Shown one piece after another: positions 46,051-56,352 of a stretch of 64,000 bases of DNA. This DNA is from Halopseudomonas salegens (GTDB lineage Bacteria; Pseudomonadota; Gammaproteobacteria; Pseudomonadales; Pseudomonadaceae). Within the stretch, counting starts at the first letter, position 1. Every line of letters starts with the position of its first letter. The notes beneath the pieces were generated by a model, which was not told where the DNA came from, searched no databases, and was given only the letters and a program-made list of their open reading frames with translations. Location of the stretch: NCBI RefSeq assembly GCF_900105655.1, contig NZ_LT629787.1, positions 186,001 through 250,000 of the forward strand, given 5' to 3'. Made by a program: the position numbers and the translations under genes.

Positions 46051-46487
46051 AGCAGTGTCTCCACTTGAAGGTAACAAGCAACATTCAAACTACGTGGGAT
46101 AAAGGGATCTAACGGGTCATTGTCGCCGGGTTATGTTTCAGCGAAACACTGCCAACGGCTTGATCTCAGTAACTCGGTTATTTCGTATCGACATAAAGGC
46201 GGGGGACTTTAGCAGATTTTGTCTCAAGGCGTCATACAATCACGGTTGTGTTGCCCTGATATGTTCAGCGCCAGACCTTGCTTGCTGAATGTAATCCGCG
46301 TGTCGGGCCATAGCGGCGGGCGCGGCGGCGGGCGCGCTCACAGGCTGAGTCGTGGCAAATACGACTTGCCTGCAGGTTCTCGACGCCGGCCATCGTGAAG
46401 GGTTACATTGAACGCTTCTTGACTTGGCCGCCCCGATCCCGGGAATTTACCGCACAAGGCGTTTGATTTGTCTACAGGATTCCTGCG
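46051..46487. other. 437-base intergenic region between the chemotaxis receptor and exoD
   Basis: No gene supported. It contains a small hairpin TGTTTC-AGC-GAAACA (46134-46148) and a GC-rich stretch of GGCGGGCGCG type near 46315-46340. I looked for a sigma-28 promoter before the receptor gene and found only a partial match. Confidence 0.6.
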
Positions 46488-47075
46488 ATGAAGCAGCCGT
46501 TGCAAAACCTCGAGCAACTGCTTGATCACATCGGTGAGCTGGCGCGTGACAACGATCGGGTATCGATTGCGATGGTCGTAGAGTCGATCGGCAGCCGGTC
46601 CTTTGGACCGATGCTGATGCTCATTGGCATGATACTTTTTTCGCCACTGAGCGGCGTGCCGGGCATGTCGATTTTCATGGCAACGGTCGTCTTGCTGGTA
46701 GCGGTACAAATGTTGATTGGAAGAAAGCATTTCTGGTTGCCGCAATACATCCTGACTCGCTCGGTCAACAACGCCAAATTACAGAAGGCGCTGGACTGGC
46801 TCAGCAAGCCGGCCCGGGTCATAGACCGGGTGCTGAAACCCCGGCTGACATTTCTGGTGCGAAGAACAGGCAGCTACGGAGTAGCCGCGCTTTGCGTCGT
46901 GGTGGGGCTGGTCATGCCATTCATGGAACTGGTGCCATTTTCCTCATCGGCCGCCGGACTGTCCTTCCTGGCACTCGGGCTTGCGCTGGTCGTGCGTGAC
47001 GGGCTGCTGGTACTGTTTGCGCTTGCAGTGCTCGGTACCGCTCTGGCGTTGGTAGGTACTAACCTGCTTGGATAA
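46488..47075 (+). CDS. ExoD family membrane protein
   Basis: 195 residues. Member of the ExoD family (exopolysaccharide synthesis, first seen in rhizobia). The N-terminal segment with the helix LLDHIGELARDNDRVSIAMV and the conserved GSRSFGPMLMLIGMILFSPL is characteristic; four to five hydrophobic helices follow. AGGA lies nine bases before the ATG. The biochemical role is unknown in most species. Confidence 0.85.
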   Translation: MKQPLQNLEQLLDHIGELARDNDRVSIAMVVESIGSRSFGPMLMLIGMILFSPLSGVPGMSIFMATVVLLVAVQMLIGRKHFWLPQYILTRSVNNAKLQKALDWLSKPARVIDRVLKPRLTFLVRRTGSYGVAALCVVVGLVMPFMELVPFSSSAAGLSFLALGLALVVRDGLLVLFALAVLGTALALVGTNLLG

Positions 47076-47224
47076 GGTGAGGAACGCACCTCGATTTTTT
47101 GACGACGTCATCGGCACTTGCTTCGCGCTGAGCAAGGCCGGCATCCCAGAGAATCCTCGCTGATATGGCCTTGTGCTGTGATGGTGTCAAGGTACAGGTG
47201 TAACGCTGTCAAAGTAGGGGGTAT

Positions 47225-47902
47225 ATGCGCATTCTGGTCATTGAAGACAATAAAGATATCCTGGCGAATGTGCTGGATTACCTTGAGCTCAAAGGCTTCT
47301 CGGTGGATTGCGCCCAGGACGGTGTGACGGGGTTGCACCGGGCGGTGAGTGCACACTATGACCTGATTGTATTGGATATCATGCTGCCCGGTATGGATGG
47401 CTACCAGGTCTGTAAGCGATTGCGTGAAGATGCCGGGTTTGCTACACCGATCATAATGCTGACAGCGCGTGATGCGCTGGATGACCGTCTGCAGGGGCTG
47501 CACTCTGGGGCCGATGATTACCTTGTCAAACCCTTTGCATTATCCGAACTGGTTGCACGCATCTATGCGATCTTGCGTCGCAGCCAAGGTAGCTCTGCAC
47601 AGCAGTTGAGCGTGGCAGACCTGAGCTACGACCTGGATACACTGCAGGTCAGGCGAGCGGGGCAGCTTTTAAAGCTGAATCGCACCGGTCTCAAGCTGCT
47701 CGAACTGCTCATGCGGCGAAGCCCTGCGGTATTACGTCGAGAGGTGCTGGAGGAGGGGCTGTGGGGCGAGGAACTGCCACAAAGCGATAGCCTGCGTAGC
47801 CAGATCCACCAATTACGCCAAGTGATTGACAAGCCTTTTGCGGCACCTTTGATCCATACCGTGCATGGTGTTGGATACTGTCTTGCCGAGCGAGCGGAAT
47901 GA
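47225..47902 (+). CDS. colR: OmpR-type response regulator ColR
   Basis: 225 residues: receiver domain with the acidic pair ED at 8-9, phospho-acceptor Asp in LIVLDIMLPG at about 51, Lys in DYLVKPFALSELVARI; then a winged-helix DNA-binding domain ending HTVHGVGYCLAE. The wording ILANVLDYLELKGFSVDCAQDG and YDLDTLQVRR closely fits Pseudomonas ColR, which controls outer-membrane and lipopolysaccharide genes in response to metals and envelope stress. AGGGGG precedes the ATG. The kinase gene overlaps its stop by four bases but is defective. Confidence 0.85.
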   Translation: MRILVIEDNKDILANVLDYLELKGFSVDCAQDGVTGLHRAVSAHYDLIVLDIMLPGMDGYQVCKRLREDAGFATPIIMLTARDALDDRLQGLHSGADDYLVKPFALSELVARIYAILRRSQGSSAQQLSVADLSYDLDTLQVRRAGQLLKLNRTGLKLLELLMRRSPAVLRREVLEEGLWGEELPQSDSLRSQIHQLRQVIDKPFAAPLIHTVHGVGYCLAERAE

Positions 47903-48743
47903 TGCCTGCGCAACCACTAGCCCGGCGGATTACCATTGCTTTCACGCTTATGACGCTGGTAGTCAGTGGCGTTTTTTCGCTTTCCATTGTTGCTATTGTC
48001 CACTTCCTATAGCTCCTCCCCTGGCGCCGGATTACCCCGAAGATGAAGTGGGTTATCTGGCCGCTTCTTTCGACGCCTCATTTGGCCAATTGCGCAGTGC
48101 ATTGCAGCGTGAGCGTCTGTTTACCAGCGACGTCAGCCATGAATTGCGTACCCCCTTGATGATTATTACCTCTTCGTCCGAGTTGCTGGAGGCGTCAACA
48201 TTGGCGGCCCGTGAGCGTCGTCAGGTGACCCGGATAAAGCGGGCGGCCGAAGAGATGCGTGGATTAGTCGAAACCTTTCTGTTACTGGCCCGGTCGACCT
48301 CGCGCTCTGAGCGTCTTACAGGCAGCGCAAGCCTGTTACAGAGAGCTCAATGGCAATTTGAACAGTGGCAAGCCGCCTTTGATGACAAGGGACTCGACTT
48401 TCAGTTGCTGCTCGAGGATGACGATGAAGGCGAGTATCACCCCGGTCTGCTCAGTACGATCGTATCCAATTTGTTGCGCAATGCGTTGCACTACACGAAC
48501 GAGGGAGAGGTACGGCTTGTGCTGACAACTCACGGGTTCCGGGTTGAAGACTCCGGGCAGGGTGTGCCCGGCGCACAGCAATCAGATATTTTTCAGCCTT
48601 TTTTCCGCGGCAGCGAGGCACGGGGTGAAGGTTTTGGGTTGGGCCTGTCTTTGGTCAAGCGCATTTGTGAGTTGCAGGGTTGGGACGTGCAGATGTATTC
48701 GCTGACCCCCGAAGGAAGTTGTTTCGAAGTGCGACTAAAATAG
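47899..48743 (+). pseudogene. colS: Sensor kinase ColS, sensor region deleted and frame broken
   Basis: The ATG at 47899 overlaps the colR stop and gives a basic start and one membrane helix (ITIAFTLMTLVVSGVFSLSIV), ending at TAG 48010-48012. The rest of the kinase continues in another frame: a HAMP-like end (DEVGYLAASFD), H-box SDVSHELRTPLMI, N-box SNLLRNALHY, G-boxes EDSGQGVPG and GFGLGLSLVKRI. Even if the frame were restored, the periplasmic sensor and the second helix, about 120-150 residues in normal ColS, are missing. The catalytic part is otherwise intact, and could only be made from an internal start. The colR gene before it is undamaged. Confidence 0.85.
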
Positions 48744-48830
48744 GTATCCAACGGTTTTTTCACATCTTTTTGACGCAGCATTGATCCGCGGGCTCTTAGT
48801 CTGGTGGCAACTTTTCAGAGGATTGTTGCC

Positions 48831-49571
48831 ATGTCAGAAAACAACACGATTGAACTCGATTTTTCCAGTAAATACGACCAGCAACATGCTCAGCAATACC
48901 TCGTGAAGCATCAGGACGGTTTAGCCCGCCGACTTTCAAACTGGCGCGACATGCAATTGGCCCGCAAGGCGTTGAAAGACGCGGGAGAACCTGGCCTGGT
49001 TCTTGACCTGCCCTGTGGAGCTGGTCGCTTCAGGCCCGTTCTGGCTGAAGCACCCCAACGTACGATTCTGGCCGCTGATTATTCCAGTGACATGCTTGAG
49101 ACGGCGCGTAACGCACAGCCACCCGAGCTGGTTGCCAGAGTTAAGATGTTCCAGACCTCCGCTTTTGACATTGACCTCGGTGACAACGCTGTGGACAGCA
49201 TTTTCTGCATGCGGCTCATACATCACGTGGCATCCGCAGAGCATCGTCTGGCCTTGCTGCGCGAGTGCGCGCGCGTCACCCGAGATACATTGATCATTTC
49301 CCTGTGGGTTGATGGCAACTTCAAAGCCTGGAAACGTCGTCGGCTGGAAGCACATCGCTCTGCCCATGGGCGTCCGGGCCAGAATCAGAATCGTTTTGTT
49401 GTGGCGCGAAGCGCTATTGAAGCAGAATTTCGCGAGGCGGGTTTTTCGCTGGTAAACCGGCATGATTTTTGCCTGGTTATGCCATGTGGCGCGTCTATGT
49501 ACTGCGAAAAAACGCGGTGTGATTCCGACCGGTCCCATAACTGCCGTCAGAACGGGTTGTTAACACCATAA
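48831..49571 (+). CDS. Class I SAM-dependent methyltransferase, frameshifted C-terminus
   Basis: 246 residues as read. Motif I is VLDLPCGAGRF near residue 58, motif II AADYSSDMLE, and the post-motif region SIFCMRLIHHV. In pseudomonads a methyltransferase gene follows colRS, which fits this place. GAGGA precedes the ATG at 48831. The last 33 residues look unlike a methyltransferase end; a second frame from 49484 reads MWRVYVLRKNAV and stops at 49520-49522, which looks like the original end. A one-base indel near 49475-49484 would explain this. The loss touches only the last strand, so activity may persist. Confidence 0.82.
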   Translation: MSENNTIELDFSSKYDQQHAQQYLVKHQDGLARRLSNWRDMQLARKALKDAGEPGLVLDLPCGAGRFRPVLAEAPQRTILAADYSSDMLETARNAQPPELVARVKMFQTSAFDIDLGDNAVDSIFCMRLIHHVASAEHRLALLRECARVTRDTLIISLWVDGNFKAWKRRRLEAHRSAHGRPGQNQNRFVVARSAIEAEFREAGFSLVNRHDFCLVMPCGASMYCEKTRCDSDRSHNCRQNGLLTP

Positions 49572-49617
49572 TCCACGAAGGCTGCTCAGGTGCGTGCATG
49601 GATTGTGGGGCAATTTC

Positions 49618-49651
49618 ACTTCAGTGAAGTCCATATGAACTTCACTGAAGT
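49618..49651. terminator. Hairpin between convergent genes
   Basis: ACTTCAGTGAAGT (49618-49630) and ACTTCACTGAAGT (49639-49651) are perfect 13-base inverted repeats separated by an 8-base loop, and each half is itself nearly palindromic. It lies between the convergent methyltransferase and FecR-domain genes. No T run, so either a bidirectional terminator or a protein-binding site. Confidence 0.5.
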
Positions 49652-49672
49652 CAGGCTGATAACCAGGCGTTC

Positions 49673-50548
49673 TTAGGTACCTGATGCCGGGGCTGGACCG
49701 CCCGAACCTTGCGGGGGCGTTTGATTCGTGCCACTCGAGGATGTGTTTGACGGGAACTGTCTGCCAACGGCATAAATAGCTGTGCCGGCGAATTCCATGA
49801 AACTTTCAAACTCGGAATCAGCATAGATATTGCCAGTGCTCAGATCCACTGACATAGTGGTGACCCTGCCATCAGCCTCGCCACCAAGCCGTTCATGCAA
49901 GACTTTTTTGGTGCTCTCGTTTACTTGATAATACTTTGTGGCTCCATCGATGTTTCTCATTATTGCTTCAGACGCAGTGGAAACAACCGGGTTGTTCTGA
50001 AACCCGTGAAGGGAAAACATCTGGCCGGGGTTGACGGTAAATGTCTTGCCGGTTGCGGCGTGGGTAATGATCAGTTGGCCGCTGGTACACACCATATTGC
50101 CTGCCGTGTCGATTGCCCAGGACGTACCCGCTACCTTCAGGGTTGCAACGTCGGTAGCAAAACTGAAGTCTGCGCCTTCTCTAAGGCCGAGCAGAGACAT
50201 GGTATAAAAACCTGAGACCGCTTCAAAATGACCACCGAGCACCTCGCCGGCTTCGGACACCTTGTACGAGGTCATTTTCAGCCGCGCATTCTTGCCAAGG
50301 TTAATGTTGTTCGTCTCGTCGCCGGTGAGGATTACTTTGGCAAAGGAGTCATCACCGGTTGTCAGTTCATCCCCTTCGAATACCAGGTCGCCAACTGCCA
50401 GGGTTATCGTTTCCCCATCGCGAATCGCCTTCATTTGTCCGGTTTGAATGGCGACGATGCCAATGGGACCAGCGGCCTCGTCAGCGTGAGCAGGCGAAAC
50501 GCCGACTATGATTGCAATCATGCAAAGACTTAAGAAAAAGTTGCGCAT
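49673..50548 (-). CDS. FecR-domain exported protein
   Basis: 291 residues with a signal peptide (cut near AHA-DEA at 22-23). Residues about 35-150 match the FecR-type beta domain found in periplasmic proteins: GETITLAVGDLVFEGDELTTG followed by FAKVILTGDETNNINLGKNA. The C-terminus is low complexity with Ser, Gly and Pro. It is not next to a sigma factor or TonB receptor, so it is not the classical iron-dicitrate FecR. Role unknown. Confidence 0.8.
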   Translation of the reverse strand: MRNFFLSLCMIAIIVGVSPAHADEAAGPIGIVAIQTGQMKAIRDGETITLAVGDLVFEGDELTTGDDSFAKVILTGDETNNINLGKNARLKMTSYKVSEAGEVLGGHFEAVSGFYTMSLLGLREGADFSFATDVATLKVAGTSWAIDTAGNMVCTSGQLIITHAATGKTFTVNPGQMFSLHGFQNNPVVSTASEAIMRNIDGATKYYQVNESTKKVLHERLGGEADGRVTTMSVDLSTGNIYADSEFESFMEFAGTAIYAVGRQFPSNTSSSGTNQTPPQGSGGPAPASGT

Positions 50549-50749
50549 TAGCCTGATTATCCAATTGGTTGGTTTTTAGTCTGTGTGTGAGGCACTAGAT
50601 CGCAAAAGGTCGCAGAGTTTACTGCAATCTGACGTGCGCTTTCAGTATAGAGGCGGGGGCATGCCTGTCAACGTGATTGCCTTTCAAGTCATGCAGCCGG
50701 CGTGGGGCCACACAATCGACTCCAATCTGGTGCACTGGTTTCATTCTGT

Positions 50750-51487
50750 TTATCTGAGGTCATACCGGTTTGCTTGTGCGCATGCATGTGAACTCTGATT
50801 GATCTCGCATTGCCTTTGCCAGTGTTGACGCATCCTTGCCTTATGCTGCCTGCACTGTGTTGACCCTTCTTTGAATAGTCCGCAGCTGGCCCTTGTCTCC
50901 TCTACCACGGTTACATAAGGTTGTGCGCGCTGGGCAGTGCTTTGCTGAGAAGCTTCAGGGCCCGGCATGCTGATTGTGTTTACTGTCCCTGATGGTCGAT
51001 AGTTCGCATCATTGAATACTGTTTGTCTTTCAGCGCTGTTTTCTGCGGTGTCATCAATCCACTCTATTTCAGCTACTGGATCAGGCTTGCAGTTTTGTTG
51101 CCTGATAACCTTGCCCAGTTCGGACTCGCTATCCTTGTAGGCCTCACACAACCCCCATTCGGTACTCTGGCTAAGCATCTCGTTCACTTGTTCCAGGTAA
51201 ATATCCTTTGCAGCCTCGGCGGCTTCTCCAATATTCATGCTCTGGTCTGTTGCCAGTACGGGTGCTGACTCTTGATTCAGGTTCGCTGTGGGCTGTGTTA
51301 GCTGTTGCTCGTGATACTCCGCCCATCCGTTCCTGTCGGCCATATAAATAACGCCACCTATCACGCTGACGGCCAGTAGTATTGAGACACCTATGGGGCT
51401 TTTCTTCTTTCGACTTCGCACCCTGGTGGGTGCGTCGTCAATGCATGGTTTCAGGCTTTCCATTTGTCGCTTTATATTCTCATCCAT
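50750..51487 (-). CDS. Single-pass membrane protein of unknown function
   Basis: 245 residues. A basic cytoplasmic start (RVRSRKKKSP), one membrane helix (IGVSILLAVSVIGGVIYMA, about 32-50), and a periplasmic part with six Cys residues and a His/Gln-rich C-terminus. AAGGAAC lies before the ATG at 51487. No family recognised. The 200 bases between this gene and the FecR-domain gene hold nothing that I can name. Confidence 0.65.
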   Translation of the reverse strand: MDENIKRQMESLKPCIDDAPTRVRSRKKKSPIGVSILLAVSVIGGVIYMADRNGWAEYHEQQLTQPTANLNQESAPVLATDQSMNIGEAAEAAKDIYLEQVNEMLSQSTEWGLCEAYKDSESELGKVIRQQNCKPDPVAEIEWIDDTAENSAERQTVFNDANYRPSGTVNTISMPGPEASQQSTAQRAQPYVTVVEETRASCGLFKEGSTQCRQHKARMRQHWQRQCEINQSSHACAQANRYDLR

Positions 51488-51587
51488 GTCCGTTCCTTCG
51501 GGCGTACCAGCGCCTGGCTATTGCTGAATATAGTGGAACAAAGCTGACGGATATGGAAGGTTTGGTCTCTCCTCAAATTCCGGGCAC

Positions 51588-51620
51588 AAAAAACCCCGAC
51601 AATCACCAGGATTGTCAGGG
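51588..51620 (-). terminator. Terminator of the tmRNA gene
   Basis: On the minus strand CCCTGACAATC (51620-51610) pairs with GATTGTCGGGG (51604-51594) with one G-T pair over a five-base loop, followed by six T (51593-51588). It starts about 18 bases after the tmRNA 3' end. Confidence 0.9.
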
Positions 51621-51638
51621 CTTTTCGTCTTGCTTGTT

Positions 51639-52026
51639 TGGTGGAGCCGGGGGGATTTGAACCCCCGTCCGCCAGTCCGCCACTATCGGTTCTACATGCT
51701 TAGCCGTCTCAATTAAGTTAACTCCGCACCGCCCGAGAGGCAGGGTGTTTGGAGCGAGTTACGTGATGTTTAGTCGCTTCGTCCGTAACATACTAGGCGA
51801 CGATCCTGTTCTATATGACAATCACTTCGAGTTTACAGGCATCCTCTAATGATTGCTGGAGCCGAAGCTACCAGAAGTGCGACTAGGCTGCTTACGCAGC
51901 TAGTTGAGCACCATAATTGTCGTCATTGGCAATTATATAGGTTTGCAACAGTGGATTTACGAGTTCTGTTACCAACTCGGCATGCCCCTCAAGCTTTGTA
52001 ACCGTCGTCGAATCCTAATCGGCCCC
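51639..52026 (-). ncRNA. ssrA: Transfer-messenger RNA (tmRNA)
   Basis: 388 bases. Rescues stalled ribosomes together with SmpB by adding a degradation tag. The 5' end GGGGCCG (52026-52020) pairs with CGGCTCC before the encoded 3' CCA (51641-51639), forming the alanyl acceptor stem; the T-loop GGTTCAAATCC is near the 3' end. The tag frame reads ANDDNYGAQLAA followed by TAA (about 51926-51890), the tag of Pseudomonas. The rest holds pseudoknot stems. Confidence 0.97.
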
Positions 52027-52055
52027 AAGTCTTGCTGGTCTGTTACTAGGACAGC

Positions 52056-52061
52056 ATTCTA
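52056..52061 (-). promoter_or_regulatory. Candidate -10 element of ssrA
   Basis: TAGAAT on the minus strand about 30 bases before the mature 5' end; the -35 region 17 bases further up (TGGCAA) is a weak match. A short leader would be removed by RNase P. Confidence 0.35.
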
Positions 52062-52147
52062 CGTGAGTGGTTCCACGGTTGCCAGTTGCTTTCGCGGCTG
52101 GCGGTGATTCTGTCCCTGAAATCTATCTGTGGGCGAACCGACGGATT

Positions 52148-52606
52148 TCAAGGGCTGGTATCGCAGGGCAGGGGGGCTTGCGGTGTGTGTTCGGCCAGAA
52201 AGCTGACCTGATCGCGGTAGTCCAGGGTCAGTTGCAGGCGGCAGGCCTGGCTGTTGTCGTACATGGTGGTGTTGTCGGCCATGGCGCGGTACAGGCCGCA
52301 CTGGTTGGTGCGGTAGCTCTGCCATTGCTGCTGGGCGATCATGGCCTGCAGCTTGACTGCCGGGCACTGGTTGTCCAGCAGCGTGGCCTGGCGGGTCTGG
52401 GCCAGGTGCTCGAGTTGTTCGGTCTGTTCGCCGAGGCAATCACCGGTTGTTGCGTCCTTGCCCTGGGTGTCGGGGTGCTGTTGGCAGTAGGTCAGTATGT
52501 CTGTGAAGCTGGCGCTGGCCAGGTCGGGTGCGGAGCTACCCAGCGCAGAGGCGCTGAGTAGCAGGCTGGTAACGAGCAAGACTGCGTTGCGGCGAGTAAT
52601 CGACAT
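52148..52606 (-). CDS. Small exported Cys-containing protein, LprI/DUF1311-like
   Basis: 152 residues with a signal peptide (cut near ALG-SSA at about 24). Five Cys in the mature part and the pattern YRAMADNTTMYDNSQACRLQLTL resemble the DUF1311/LprI family, some members of which inhibit lysozyme. The assignment is tentative. AGGGA precedes the ATG. It lies 24 bases after the monooxygenase stop on the same strand and may be co-transcribed. Confidence 0.55.
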   Translation of the reverse strand: MSITRRNAVLLVTSLLLSASALGSSAPDLASASFTDILTYCQQHPDTQGKDATTGDCLGEQTEQLEHLAQTRQATLLDNQCPAVKLQAMIAQQQWQSYRTNQCGLYRAMADNTTMYDNSQACRLQLTLDYRDQVSFLAEHTPQAPLPCDTSP

Positions 52607-52630
52607 GCCGGGTTCCCTGGGCTGGATGGG

Positions 52631-54154
<1,524 letters not shown>

Positions 54155-54177
54155 GGGTAATGCTCATTCTTGTTATT

Positions 54178-54189
54178 GAGTAATTACTC
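54178..54189. promoter_or_regulatory. Palindrome GAGTAATTACTC before the monooxygenase gene
   Basis: Perfect 12-base palindrome at 24-35 bases upstream of the monooxygenase ATG, next to an AT-rich TTTAGTTTAGAG stretch that could be the promoter on the minus strand. Position and symmetry fit a repressor site such as that of a TetR-type regulator; no regulator gene adjoins it. Confidence 0.4.
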
Positions 54190-54243
54190 TAAACTAAAAC
54201 GCGCGTTTGAGTTTGGCAAGGGCTATCAGGATAAATGATAGGC

Positions 54244-54270
54244 AAAAAAAAGCCCCGCAAAGTGCGGGGC
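54244..54270 (-). terminator. Terminator downstream of smpB
   Basis: On the minus strand GCCCCGCA (54270-54263) pairs perfectly with TGCGGGGC (54259-54252) over a 3-base loop, followed by eight T (54251-54244). Confidence 0.92.
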
Positions 54271-54375
54271 AAGTTGTGCGTGCTTTGAACCTCAGGACGG
54301 GCAGGTGGAGCTTTCCTGCCCGGTTACAAACTATGACTGGGGTAAAAAAGGAAAGTTCAGCGAATTTGGAAAAAT

Positions 54376-54858
54376 TTATCGATTACTGTCGCGAACGATG
54401 CGCTGCTTCTCGCGATTCCAGTCCCGCTCTTTCAGCGTCTGACGCTTGTCGAAGTCTTTTTTACCGCGGACCAGAGCGATCTCGCATTTGACCAGGTGCT
54501 TTTTCCAGTACAAGGCCAGCGGTACACAGCTGAAGCCTTTTTGTTGCACACCGCCAAGCAATTTATCCAGCTCGCGGGCTTTCAGCAGCAATTTGCGCGT
54601 GCGCGTCGGGTCGGCAATCACATGGGTGCTGGCCGTGGTCAGCGGGCTGATGTGGGCACCGAGCAGGAAGGCTTCGCCGTCCTTGAGCAGAACGTAACTG
54701 TCGATCAGCTGGGCTTTGCCCGCGCGCAGGCTTTTCACTTCCCAGCCGGTCAGGGCAATGCCCGCCTCGAAGCGTTCTTCAACGAAATAATCGTGTTTGG
54801 CCTTCTTGTTCAGCGCGATGGTGCCGCTGTTGGCCTGGGATTTGGTTTGCTTGCTCAT
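54376..54858 (-). CDS. smpB: SsrA-binding protein SmpB
   Basis: Binds tmRNA and delivers it to stalled ribosomes. 160 residues from the ATG at 54858; the frame extends upstream but the family N-terminus is MSKQTKSQ. Motifs include [28 protein letters not shown] and the basic C-terminal tail [18 protein letters not shown] that enters the decoding centre. The gene encoding its RNA partner is only 2.3 kb away. Confidence 0.97.
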   Translation of the reverse strand: MSKQTKSQANSGTIALNKKAKHDYFVEERFEAGIALTGWEVKSLRAGKAQLIDSYVLLKDGEAFLLGAHISPLTTASTHVIADPTRTRKLLLKARELDKLLGGVQQKGFSCVPLALYWKKHLVKCEIALVRGKKDFDKRQTLKERDWNREKQRIVRDSNR

Positions 54859-55078
54859 AGGCCGCGCATTATAGGCAGTTCGGAACCGTTCGGCTATGGC
54901 TGTGGTGCAAGGCTTGTCCTGTATGAGCAAAATCTGCACAATGCCCGGCGTTTCAAGCCTGACGGGGTGGCCCTCAAGTAGCCGCCGCTGTCCCCGATGG
55001 CGCTGGTGCTGTTACGCTATCAGGCTCCTGCGGGACTTTTGCTGCTTGTCCTCGCCGAATTTATCAAGTGAAACTGGC

Positions 55079-55513
55079 ATGACTCATATTCAGCGCTCTG
55101 CGCTCTTACCCTATGCCGCGCCGCGGTTGTTTGAACTGGTCAACCGGGTGGAACATTATCCCGAGTTCCTGCCGTGGTGTTCTGCAGCCCGGGTGCTGGA
55201 AGAAAGCCCGGAGCACATGCATGCCAGCCTGACCGTGGCCAAGGCGGGGATGACGCAAAGCTTCACCACCCGCAACAGCCTGGTACCCGGCCAACGCATC
55301 GAGATGCGCCTGGAGCACGGGCCATTCAAGGAATTGCACGGGGTGTGGGAGTTCAAGGCATTGGGCGACAGTGCCTGCAAGATCAGCCTGGATCTGCATT
55401 TCAGTTATTCCGGTCCGGTGGTCAAGGCGACCCTCGGGCCTCTGTTCAATCAGGCGGCCAACACCATGGTGGAAGCCTTTTGTCTGCGCGCCAAGGAGGT
55501 TTACGGTGGCTGA
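55079..55513 (+). CDS. ratA: RatA family START-domain protein
   Basis: 144 residues. Coenzyme Q-binding/START-like fold; called RatA toxin in E. coli because it was reported to block ribosome subunit joining, and also related to Coq10. The N-terminus IQRSALLPYAAPRLFELV and the motif YPEFLPWC are typical. The frame opens earlier at 54896 but the ATG at 55079 gives the standard start. It overlaps rnfH by eight bases. Confidence 0.93.
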   Translation: MTHIQRSALLPYAAPRLFELVNRVEHYPEFLPWCSAARVLEESPEHMHASLTVAKAGMTQSFTTRNSLVPGQRIEMRLEHGPFKELHGVWEFKALGDSACKISLDLHFSYSGPVVKATLGPLFNQAANTMVEAFCLRAKEVYGG

Positions 55514-55829
55514 ACGCACGCTGGCCATTGAAGTGGCCTACGCCCTGCCGCACAAACAGAAAATTCTCGGTTTTACCGTGCCCGAAGGTACCAGTGTGCG
55601 CGAGGCTGTCCGCCTGTCGGGGATCGACGCGCACTTCCCCGAGCTACAGCTGGATGAGTGCCCGGTGGGGATTTTCGGCAAAGCGGTACCCAAGCCGGAT
55701 GAGCGCGCGGTGAACAGTGGTGAGCGAATCGAGATTTACCGGCCCCTGATAGCGGACCCGAAAGAAGTGCGCAAACAGCGCGCTGCCAAGGCCAAAGCCA
55801 AGGCAGCAGAAGAGAAAACAGCGGAGTAG
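55506..55829 (+). CDS. rnfH: RnfH family ubiquitin-like protein
   Basis: 107 residues with a beta-grasp fold (IEVAYALPHKQKILGFTVPEG; FGKAVPKPDE; GERIEIYRPLIADPKEVRKQ). The GTG at 55506 has AAGGAGG seven bases upstream and lies inside the end of ratA, the common ratA-rnfH pairing. Function unknown. The Lys/Ala-rich C-terminus is usual. Confidence 0.93.
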   Translation: MAERTLAIEVAYALPHKQKILGFTVPEGTSVREAVRLSGIDAHFPELQLDECPVGIFGKAVPKPDERAVNSGERIEIYRPLIADPKEVRKQRAAKAKAKAAEEKTAE

Positions 55830-55835
55830 GCGGCT

Positions 55836-56261
55836 TTACTCGCCGGTGCCCAGCGGAGCACCCAGATCGGTATCGGTCGAGTCTTGCTGCGGCGCAGCAT
55901 TGCCCATAATGGCTTCGTCACGGCTGGTACCCGGCGTGAAATCGCCGCTCAGCGCAACCAGGCGATCATCTTCAAACACCAGGCTGATACGTTCCTGCAC
56001 CCGTTCCCGGTGGCCCGGCGTCATGCTGTAGAGATAATCCCAACGGTTTTCATGGAAGGTGTCGGTGATCAGCGGGGTGCCCATGATAAAGCGCACCTGG
56101 CTGGTGGTCATGCCCGGGCGCAGCTGGTCTACCATGTCCTGGGTTACCACGTTGCCTTGCTGGATATCCAGCTTGTAGACACCGGGAAAGCCACAACCGG
56201 CAAGCAGCAGAGTGCCGGCACATACAAAGATACAGAGGAATCGGTTCAGGCAGTTTGGCAT
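55836..56261 (-). CDS. bamE: Outer-membrane assembly lipoprotein BamE (OmlA)
   Basis: 141 residues. Lipoprotein of the BAM complex that inserts beta-barrel proteins. Lipobox LLAGC with Cys at 22; the domain has [27 protein letters not shown] and [10 protein letters not shown], all typical. The frame opens upstream at 56450, but the ATG at 56261 gives the lipoprotein signal. Divergent from fur, a pairing well known in Pseudomonas. Confidence 0.96.
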   Translation of the reverse strand: MPNCLNRFLCIFVCAGTLLLAGCGFPGVYKLDIQQGNVVTQDMVDQLRPGMTTSQVRFIMGTPLITDTFHENRWDYLYSMTPGHRERVQERISLVFEDDRLVALSGDFTPGTSRDEAIMGNAAPQQDSTDTDLGAPLGTGE

Positions 56262-56352
56262 CGCGTGGTAACATCCACTATCTTGATGAATTGAATGATC
56301 CGAATCATACCCGACTGATCCCGCCCTGCGAAGCATAGAACGAGAATCTGCC

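Noticed and set aside
51639..51720. tRNA gene at the tmRNA 3' end
   Set aside because: Acceptor and T arm belong to tmRNA; the matching 5' half is about 300 bases away and the anticodon arm is absent.
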